Assembly: GCA_021789565.1 (NCBI GenBank)
Contig: JAJYJL010000738.1
Span: 1 to 5,161, forward strand
Length of the DNA stretch: 5,161 bases
Reading direction: 5' to 3'
Source of the DNA: Acidobacteriota bacterium
GTDB lineage: Bacteria > Acidobacteriota > Terriglobia > UBA7540
In this document: positions 1 through 5,161 of the stretch, one piece after another
How the letters are laid out: each line of letters begins with the position of its first letter
How positions within the stretch are numbered: the first letter of the stretch is position 1
Translations under genes and position numbers: made by a program
Notes under the pieces: generated by a model
What the model was told of the DNA's origin: nothing
The model's database searches: none
The model's input: only the letters and a program-made list of their open reading frames with translations

Positions 1-293
1 GCTTTTTCTTCGGTCCAGATAGTCGGTTTTTCGGGGGATTCGGGGGGTTTTGTTCTCAAGTTCAGTCCACCGACTGCGGAAAGGCGCCAAGCATTTCGGC
101 CATGAGGGGAGAATGAGTTCCTGCTACTGCACGCTTCATCTCCAACGTAGTCGCCTTGGTGTGCTTCCCAGACATCACCGTCCACGTCGCCGGTCGGTTC
201 TAGGTTGGCTCCTTTCTTGCAGACTTCCTCGATCGCTGGTAACCCTCCGTCCTTGGATGTACAATGATCGCCTCGAGTGGGCTGACCACCCAC
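1..293 (-). CDS. Unrecognised protein, N-terminal part, running off the left edge (tentative)
   Basis: I do not recognise this protein. On the minus strand a frame stays open from an in-frame stop at 315-317 to the window edge, just over 100 codons. The first usual start codon is GTG at 293-291, which gives 97 codons in the window; another GTG lies at 185-183. The translation looks like a real soluble protein: rich in Gly, Asp, Glu and Pro, with a charged stretch (PAIEEVCKKGANLEP), an acidic stretch (GDVDGDVWE) and a Lys/Pro/Glu-rich segment (KPPESPEKP) near the edge. The Arg/Ser/Leu-rich frame on the opposite strand looks like its shadow. It would be divergent from the two-gene unit, but only 30-70 bases would separate the starts, which is tight for two promoters, so the true start may be further in or the gene may be a remnant. 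No good ribosome-binding site precedes either GTG. Existence is moderately supported; function is unknown. Confidence 0.42.
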   Translation of the reverse strand, partial: MGGQPTRGDHCTSKDGGLPAIEEVCKKGANLEPTGDVDGDVWEAHQGDYVGDEACSSRNSFSPHGRNAWRLSAVGGLNLRTKPPESPEKPTIWTEEK

Positions 294-320
294 TACTATA
301 AAGATAGCTTCACTTTATCT
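276..320. promoter_or_regulatory. Possible promoter/operator region before the two-gene unit
   Basis: This short stretch holds a TATAAA box (297-302) that could be a -10 element for the plus-strand unit, with no convincing -35 hexamer 16-18 bases upstream. Two inverted repeats flank or overlap it: AGTGGG (276-281) with CCCACT (289-294), and ATAAAG (298-303) with CTTTAT (313-318). On the minus strand, TATAGT (300-295) with GTGAGA (323-318) at 17-base spacing is a second weak promoter match, but it would start transcription inside the GTG at 293. A repressor or activator site is possible. Arms of six bases occur by chance, so the support is weak. Confidence 0.22.
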
Positions 321-324
321 CACG

Positions 325-2520
325 TTGAACCAGGACATGAGTAAGCTGCGCGAACCGAGAATGGCACCACCGACGGTGGGAGAACAGAGTTACGTTTGGC
401 AGCGTGTCAACAGGGTTGTTTGGCGCGGCCACCTAAAGGAATTGTCATTGGCTGGGAAGCCGCAGACGCTTCTACTATCCCGCTCTGCCTGCGTATCGGA
501 GGGAGACTCCGTGTGTATGGGAAAGGACGGCGCATGGGTAGCATGCGTGAATGGGGAGGTGCAGATTCTGCCGATTTATTGGGCAAAAGAGAGTCTGGCG
601 GTGGGCAATCTGCATCTCGAATTCGTCATCAAGGAAATTACTGAGACTGATGAGTTCGCTGCCTACCGAGCGCTAACGGAGTTCCATTATCGAGGGCACA
701 CCCTATTTGGCCGCACGGCGAAGCTGATCGTGCGCAACTTTCATCCGAGCTACCCACAGGTGATTGGCTATGTCGAGTTGGCGACGCCTTTTTACATGAA
801 CAAGGCGCGCGCGGCCATCTTGAATGCCCCTTTTCAGGCAAATGGGGCCAAGTGGGAACGGTGGGATATGGCGACATTGCGACGCTATATCCATGTCATC
901 GTCCGGGTCGCACGGTGCGTCGTCTATCCAGAGTTCCGCGGTTTGGGCTTGGGACAGATTCTGATCAGGCATGCAGCGGAATTTGGTAGACACAGGTGGC
1001 AGGTGGCTGGTTTGAAGCCGTACTTTTTGGAAATCTCTGCTGACATGCTGAAATTCGTCCCTTTCGCCCAAAGAGCCGGCATGGTATTCGTCGGTGAGAC
1101 AGAGGGTAACTTGAAGCGCGTCGCTGAGGATATGTCGTATCTGCTGCGAAACCGTAGTCGGGTGAAGAAAGGCGACATCGTTAAAGAGGAGGCCTGCGGG
1201 ATAGTGGACCAACAGGTGGCGAGGATGGATAGTGCTGCGCGCCTGATTGAAAGCGAAGGTTGGAGCATTACCGAACTCAAAGCGCGCCTCGAGAAGCTCT
1301 CCGCCAAAGTGGTGTTGCGGGACTACAACCTTTTCCACAAAATTGTGAGCCTGCCGAAACCGACCTATATGCAAGGGCTTATACCCGAAGCGCATACCTT
1401 TCTGGTAGAGCGGGTGAGGAAGCTTGCACCGCGTAACGGCTCACTGCCGTGGTCGCATCCTCTCGACCCGATATCTGGGCCAATCGTTCTAAGCGATGTC
1501 TCGGTGATCTGCCAATCCCGCGTACGGCGGACGGCCAAGACCCACGCAGTGCAGCAGGCTTTCGGGATTTCGCCAGATGAATTCTCACACACAATACTTC
1601 GTGGCTTATCGCTAAAAATTGGGCGGGGCGAAGTGGTACTGGTCACCGGCCCGTCCGGTTCCGGCAAAACGACGTTGTTGCGCCTCTTTGCGGTAGGGGA
1701 AAAGCTTGAGGTTTCAGGTAATTTGAAGTGGCCAGCAAACTTTCGTCCGGGCACTTTTAATCCCATTCAGTCAAGTAAGGCCATGGTTGAACTCTTCGAT
1801 GGCCGCGATGTGAGATCGGCTCTGCACCTGTTAGGATTGGTAGGACTTTCCGATGCCTTTGTGTATCTAAAACGCTTCGCCGAACTGAGCAATGGACAGC
1901 AATATCGGGCGATGCTGGCTCAACTCATCGTCAGTAGTTGTAACCTTTGGGTTGCTGACGAGTTTTGCGCGAATCTGGACCCGGTCACAGCCAATGTAGT
2001 CGCCGACCGCCTCCAGCAAACCGCAAGGCAACTCGGGGCGGCGTTGGTCGTTGCTTCATCTCAGCCGGATGTTTTTCTAAAGGCGCTTCGCCCCGACCAT
2101 GTTGTCCAGCTATCAACGGCGTGGGAGCATCGGGTCATACCAGGGCGAGACTTCATCAGAACCTTAGCGCGAGGACATCGCCGGTTTGCCGTTCCTCAAG
2201 TCTCCGTTTCTTCCGCCTGCTTTAACCAGATACGTTCCGGGCATAAGAGCAGCGTCACCCTTAGCGGACGTCTCACCCTGGGAAAAGGATTGCTTGTCTT
2301 TGCAGCAAAGAATAACAGTGAACCTGTCAGGGTGACGAATGTTCGTTATACTCGCGCGTGCGAACTCGCACGCACCGATGCGAAGCGAGAAAGTTTCAGC
2401 AACCACGGCGATCCGAAACCAGCGCTTCGTGACTGCTATCCACAACTGAGGTCAGACAGTTGGGTCACCATTATAACTTTTAGCCAGCTCAGCCATCATG
2501 TCTCAGAATTGGATCAATAA
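325..2520 (+). CDS. GNAT acyltransferase / ABC-type ATPase / ASCH-like fusion protein (COG2401-like)
   Basis: This is a probable soluble, non-transport ATPase fused to an acyltransferase; the substrate is unknown. A small N-terminal beta-rich part (about 20-95) precedes a GNAT domain (about 100-262) with an acetyl-CoA-binding motif RGLGLG (205-210) after a typical beta strand (RVARCVVYPEF) and a conserved-looking FHYRG (120-124). A mainly helical linker (about 265-385) leads to an ABC domain (about 388-600): Walker A GPSGSGKT (442-449), a possible Q-loop Gln482, signature LSNGQ (521-525), Walker B LWVADE with catalytic Glu546, and D-loop NLDP. The switch histidine position reads Ser579 (VVASSQPD). 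The C-terminal part (about 621-719) resembles an ASCH/PUA-like domain: QIRSGHK, a short beta core, CELARTDAKRESF and SDSWVTIITF. No membrane segments are seen. Start: TTG at 325 is the first possible codon after an in-frame stop at 283-285; ATG at 337 or 361 is equally possible and none has a clear ribosome-binding site. The 3' end overlaps the next gene by 23 bases. GNAT-ABC assignment is firm; ASCH is likely; biological role is inferred only. Confidence 0.88.
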   Translation: MNQDMSKLREPRMAPPTVGEQSYVWQRVNRVVWRGHLKELSLAGKPQTLLLSRSACVSEGDSVCMGKDGAWVACVNGEVQILPIYWAKESLAVGNLHLEFVIKEITETDEFAAYRALTEFHYRGHTLFGRTAKLIVRNFHPSYPQVIGYVELATPFYMNKARAAILNAPFQANGAKWERWDMATLRRYIHVIVRVARCVVYPEFRGLGLGQILIRHAAEFGRHRWQVAGLKPYFLEISADMLKFVPFAQRAGMVFVGETEGNLKRVAEDMSYLLRNRSRVKKGDIVKEEACGIVDQQVARMDSAARLIESEGWSITELKARLEKLSAKVVLRDYNLFHKIVSLPKPTYMQGLIPEAHTFLVERVRKLAPRNGSLPWSHPLDPISGPIVLSDVSVICQSRVRRTAKTHAVQQAFGISPDEFSHTILRGLSLKIGRGEVVLVTGPSGSGKTTLLRLFAVGEKLEVSGNLKWPANFRPGTFNPIQSSKAMVELFDGRDVRSALHLLGLVGLSDAFVYLKRFAELSNGQQYRAMLAQLIVSSCNLWVADEFCANLDPVTANVVADRLQQTARQLGAALVVASSQPDVFLKALRPDHVVQLSTAWEHRVIPGRDFIRTLARGHRRFAVPQVSVSSACFNQIRSGHKSSVTLSGRLTLGKGLLVFAAKNNSEPVRVTNVRYTRACELARTDAKRESFSNHGDPKPALRDCYPQLRSDSWVTIITFSQLSHHVSELDQ
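2356..2373. repeat. Perfect palindrome inside the ASCH coding region
   Basis: GCGTGCGA and TCGCACGC are exact inverted repeats separated by two bases. In RNA this would fold as a seven-pair GC-rich stem with an AACT loop. It encodes residues 678-683 (ACELAR) in phase with the codons. No T-run follows, so it is not an intrinsic terminator. It lies about 125 bases before the start of the downstream gene and could affect mRNA stability or be a protein site. It may equally be a coincidence of GC-rich coding sequence. Confidence 0.6.
2443..2462. repeat. Small inverted repeat shortly before the second gene
   Basis: CAACTG (2443-2448) pairs with CAGTTG (2457-2462) around an eight-base loop, ending 35 bases before the ATG at 2498. 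It could form a weak hairpin in the mRNA near the region where translation of the second gene begins. Six-base arms are common by chance. Confidence 0.25.
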
Positions 2521-5053
2521 CGCACTAGCAGCACTGCCGGGAACCGACGACCTCCTCTTCCGGAAGTTGTGGAACGAACGGCGACTAATGTTTGATGGGC
2601 GGCAAGGCGTTGGAGATGCCGTGGACGAGTACGGCGCCCGACTCGTTGCGGCTGCCCTCAGACGTGGTGAGCGATTGCTTATCGTGTTGCCAGACTTCCA
2701 GCCTCACCGTCCTGCCTTCCTTTTTGCAACGGGGCTAATTCGCCATTTGTTGGACTCCCGCTCTGTCGCTGCGAGTATTGTGCCCCAGGGTGGCCCTGTC
2801 CTTTACTTCGGACCAACAGTCGGAATCCGTGACCAACTTCGCCGTACCAGCGTACAGGGGTTGCGACTCAGTCTAGCCGAAGTTTTTTCGCAACAGGATG
2901 TGAGCCGTGGAGCGGCCGGCATTGGGCGTTCAACGGGAACAGAGCGACTTCCGCGCGTTGTTACTGTTTTCGCGCCAGCAGACCCGGTTGCGGTCGTGGG
3001 GGCCTACAGGCCGTGCTGGATTGCGGTTGACTGCAGTGACGTGTCGTCACTGATTTGGCTGCGACCGTTGTTGGAAGAAGCCGAGCGGCAGGGAATTCCT
3101 GTTATCGCTTGGGGGCAAAACGCGCTTTCTGACTGTATCGGCGATTTTGCTTCGAATGACCAGGTGTTCACGTGGCCGCCGAGCATCCAGCTGAGGGGGC
3201 ACCTCCCGCGCAAGTTGAATGGCGACGCGGCGGCCCTGCTGTACGACCAGGACTCAACATGTCTGTCTCCCTTTGTCCTCCAAGGTAAATCAATCAGCAC
3301 ATTTAGCGGTGCGCTGCGTGGTGCAAGTCAGTACCTTTGGCGCACAGTGCAACATCTTGAAGGCCGTTTTCCTAGAGACGCTGTCTCCGTCCATTGGAAA
3401 TTTCTGCGATCGTTGGAAGCGCTGGCTGTTCCTGTGGATTTTTACGAGGCGGAAGCCCCACGATTCTGGGGGCTGCAATCTTTCGGGAAACTTCAGGCCG
3501 CATGCGAAAACTTCCGTGCCGCATGCCTACAAAGCCAACGAAGCCTCTACGTAGACTTGGAAGAGGCTGGAGCGTTGCTTAGTAAGGCGATTGGTACGGT
3601 ACAAACCCAAGGATGCCCTCTGTGGGATGCTCTCAGTAATCTGTGCATCGAGGAGCCCGCTGATGGCGAGGCGCAGCTTCTCTTGTTCGCAAGTGACAGC
3701 AGAAAACTGCTCTTTCTTTTTGCTCTGCTTGCCCGACATAACATCACGGATGACGACTTGCGTGAACTCCGGACGCATGTAGTAAGCCTCGCCGAATTGC
3801 GGCATTGGATTCACTACCGCAGCATGTCCAGTGAATCTCCTGACGACAACTTCTTAATGCCTCCGGAAAGCCTGACGTGGCATCCAATTCTCGTAGGACT
3901 CCCCAGCCCCTCAATGACTCCTCGGCTCCTGAGCGCTCTTCTTCATCCTAGACTGGACATCGTGCTGTACCCTCACCAGTGTCCTGCATTCATAAGCAGA
4001 CAGGCCCAATGGTCCGCGCGTCTGAGTGGAGACACCGGTCGCAATGTTGGTACGCTCGCTCGGATGTCTGGTTTGTCGGCAATTTCCACCGTGCCCGCTA
4101 CACCCACCCGGGTCTCCGTGGAGCAACCAGTAGAACTAAATGTCGAGACCACAACAAAGACCAGGACAACCGCCACTGGTCCGGTCTGGCAGCCGGAAGA
4201 CACTATTAGCGAAGTGGCTCGCCTCTTTGAACCTGTCGAAGAATCTGCGGGCGAAGAACCCGTTCTTCAAGATCAAGAAGCAATCGGCAGCACTCCAACA
4301 ACCGAAACCTCCGAGGATATTTTGTGTGCCGAGGCTATAAGAGTGCAATTTGACCAAGGGTGGTACGTCGTTTTCGCCTTGGACGACATGATCAACGTCG
4401 TGCAAGACGGCACACTCGATCCACGGTATGTTCGCTCCCTCCGGGTTGGGGAGCGTGTGCTGCTGATTCATGGGCAGCAACGACAGAGCCTGTATGACTT
4501 GATCATTTCCCGTGTGCACAGGCACCCTTCAATTCAACTTCACCTCGCAATGATTCGCCGCTGGCAGGAGGATCTTCGCGTAGCATTTCAGCATTGGCAG
4601 AGCGATGCGGCAAATCCTGCCGAGCTCAGAGAACGCGGCGTGCGCGATTTGAGTGGTCTCTTGCGAGGGATACAGGCACGAGGAAGTCAACTTGTATCCA
4701 CTCTCACTCTCAGTTTCTGGCTCAGGGGTTTCGTACTGTGCCCCCTTGATCCCGAGGATTTGAGGCGTGTGGCTGAGGTGCTCGACATGGGTTTCGTTCG
4801 CCAATACCATGGACGCATCGTCAAGGCAGCGAACAGGCTGAGGGGACTGCATCGCGGTCTATCACTGAAGCTAAATCGCTGGTTGGAGAGCCACGCTACA
4901 GGAGAGGTACACAAGAGCGACGATGACGTGCTAGATGAGGAACTCGGACTGACGTTTGGCGACGTGCGCAATTCCTTGTTGGTGCTGCGGGTAGTTGCGA
5001 TTCAGAACATCGCCGGACCGTTCTTGCGCAGCAATCTAGTATTACTATGTTAA
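2498..5053 (+). CDS. DrmE-like protein (DISARM-associated family)
   Basis: This resembles DrmE, a component of class 2 DISARM anti-phage systems whose biochemical role is not well defined. The N-terminal part (about 30-230) reads like a RecA/helicase-type alpha/beta fold: strand ERLLIVLPDF (58-67) followed by a region with no Walker A, VLYFGPTVGIRDQL (101-114), and a Walker-B-like strand WIAVDCSD (174-181). A second alpha/beta region (about 390-500) includes LLLFASDSRKLL, ILVGLPSPSMTPRLL and DIVLYPHQ. A low-complexity, Thr/Glu/Pro-rich linker (about 530-610) joins it to a C-terminal part with a beta-rich segment (about 612-670, containing SLRVGERVLLI), helices, and GLTFGDVRNSLLVLRVV (817-833). 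No membrane segment or signal peptide is seen. ATG at 2498 is the only usual start after the in-frame stop at 2474-2476; it lies inside the preceding gene and has no Shine-Dalgarno sequence, so coupled translation is likely. No drmA, drmB or drmC lies beside it. The DrmE assignment is from recalled family motifs and overall layout; another helicase-derived family is the alternative. Confidence 0.72.
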   Translation: MSQNWINNALAALPGTDDLLFRKLWNERRLMFDGRQGVGDAVDEYGARLVAAALRRGERLLIVLPDFQPHRPAFLFATGLIRHLLDSRSVAASIVPQGGPVLYFGPTVGIRDQLRRTSVQGLRLSLAEVFSQQDVSRGAAGIGRSTGTERLPRVVTVFAPADPVAVVGAYRPCWIAVDCSDVSSLIWLRPLLEEAERQGIPVIAWGQNALSDCIGDFASNDQVFTWPPSIQLRGHLPRKLNGDAAALLYDQDSTCLSPFVLQGKSISTFSGALRGASQYLWRTVQHLEGRFPRDAVSVHWKFLRSLEALAVPVDFYEAEAPRFWGLQSFGKLQAACENFRAACLQSQRSLYVDLEEAGALLSKAIGTVQTQGCPLWDALSNLCIEEPADGEAQLLLFASDSRKLLFLFALLARHNITDDDLRELRTHVVSLAELRHWIHYRSMSSESPDDNFLMPPESLTWHPILVGLPSPSMTPRLLSALLHPRLDIVLYPHQCPAFISRQAQWSARLSGDTGRNVGTLARMSGLSAISTVPATPTRVSVEQPVELNVETTTKTRTTATGPVWQPEDTISEVARLFEPVEESAGEEPVLQDQEAIGSTPTTETSEDILCAEAIRVQFDQGWYVVFALDDMINVVQDGTLDPRYVRSLRVGERVLLIHGQQRQSLYDLIISRVHRHPSIQLHLAMIRRWQEDLRVAFQHWQSDAANPAELRERGVRDLSGLLRGIQARGSQLVSTLTLSFWLRGFVLCPLDPEDLRRVAEVLDMGFVRQYHGRIVKAANRLRGLHRGLSLKLNRWLESHATGEVHKSDDDVLDEELGLTFGDVRNSLLVLRVVAIQNIAGPFLRSNLVLLC

Positions 5054-5160
5054 GTCGTATCGTCACGAACCCGCTCGAATTTCGTTCCGCATGAGGGACA
5101 GAGTCCGCTCGATCTCACCAGCCAGGGCTGGATCGCGTGGAGAATCCGTTCCCACGTCGC
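5050..5160 (-). CDS. C-terminal end of a convergent gene with a zinc-ribbon-like tail (tentative)
   Basis: A minus-strand frame enters from the right edge and stops at TAA (5052-5050), giving 36 residues. They include WERILHAIQPWL and, near the end, CPSCGTKFERVRDD, a CxxCG half of a zinc ribbon; a second Cys pair, if present, would lie outside the window. Third codon positions appear richer in G/C than in the rival minus-strand frame (stop at 5065-5063), which is also open here. Its stop codon overlaps the stop of the DrmE-like gene through a shared TTAA, a common arrangement for convergent genes. The fragment is short, all three competing readings are open, and the protein's function cannot be told. 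Confidence 0.4.
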   Translation of the reverse strand, partial: ATWERILHAIQPWLVRSSGLCPSCGTKFERVRDDTT

Positions 5161-5161
5161 A

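Noticed and set aside
33..48. Two G-runs that might suggest a structured or slippery site
   Set aside because: Only two runs are present, too few for a G-quadruplex, and on the minus strand they are simply the Pro codons of KPPESPEKP.
50..301. Plus-strand 83-codon frame starting at TTG
   Set aside because: It is Arg/Ser/Leu-rich without a ribosome-binding site and looks like the shadow of the more protein-like minus-strand frame across the same bases.
703..1395. 230-codon minus-strand frame antisense to the GNAT part
   Set aside because: The plus strand carries clear GNAT motifs here, and the antisense protein is His/Arg/Gln-rich with no recognisable domain.
4253..4268. Inverted repeat GAAGAAC/GTTCTTC
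   Set aside because: It lies in the low-complexity acidic linker, where repeated GAA codons make such symmetry likely; the two-base centre cannot form a good RNA loop and no T-run follows.
4136..4525. 129-codon minus-strand frame inside the DrmE-like gene
   Set aside because: No motif, no ribosome-binding site; it lies opposite the linker and C-terminal part of a continuous 851-codon gene.
5063..5161. Alternative minus-strand frame at the right edge ending at TGA
   Set aside because: It is also open and not absurd in composition, but has fewer G/C third positions and no recognisable motif, so the frame with the CxxC tail is preferred.
5091..5161. Plus-strand ATG that could open a downstream gene such as drmA
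   Set aside because: No ribosome-binding site precedes it, the visible 23 residues are Arg/Ser-rich without any match to a DISARM core protein, and a convergent frame fits better.

Overview
The window holds a compact two-gene unit on the plus strand (about 325-5053), with the edge of a possible gene at each end. Base composition looks moderately GC-rich by eye (I did not compute it). Codon use and start/stop arrangement are ordinary bacterial; a mesophilic proteobacterium is plausible, but nothing seen fixes the taxon. There is no rRNA, tRNA, CRISPR array, transposase or recognisable insertion-sequence end.

Layout. At 1-293 a minus-strand frame with protein-like composition runs off the left edge; I do not recognise it. 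Between it and the first large gene lies a very short intergenic stretch with two small inverted repeats around a TATAAA box. At 325 (or 337/361) to 2520 is a large protein with three recognisable parts: a GNAT-type acyltransferase domain, a complete ABC-type ATPase domain and a C-terminal ASCH/PUA-like domain. The first two match the architecture known as COG2401 (ABC-type ATPase fused to a predicted acetyltransferase). At 2498-5053, overlapping the first gene by 23 bases, is an 851-residue protein that resembles DrmE, a component of class 2 DISARM anti-phage systems, with helicase-like but P-loop-less folds and a characteristic C-terminal region. At the right edge a minus-strand frame ending in a CxxC zinc-ribbon-like tail converges on it; the two stop codons share one TTAA.

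How the genes may work together. The overlap and the absence of a ribosome-binding site before the second gene point to translational coupling and a shared function. DrmE normally sits beside drmA/drmB/drmC. Here none of those is adjacent: the neighbour upstream is the GNAT-ABC-ASCH protein, and the gene downstream is probably convergent. The most interesting reading is a stand-alone two-gene nucleic-acid modification or anti-phage defence system, in which a soluble ABC ATPase with acyltransferase and RNA/nucleobase-recognition modules partners a DrmE-like protein. This is inference; domain calls were made by eye without a profile search.
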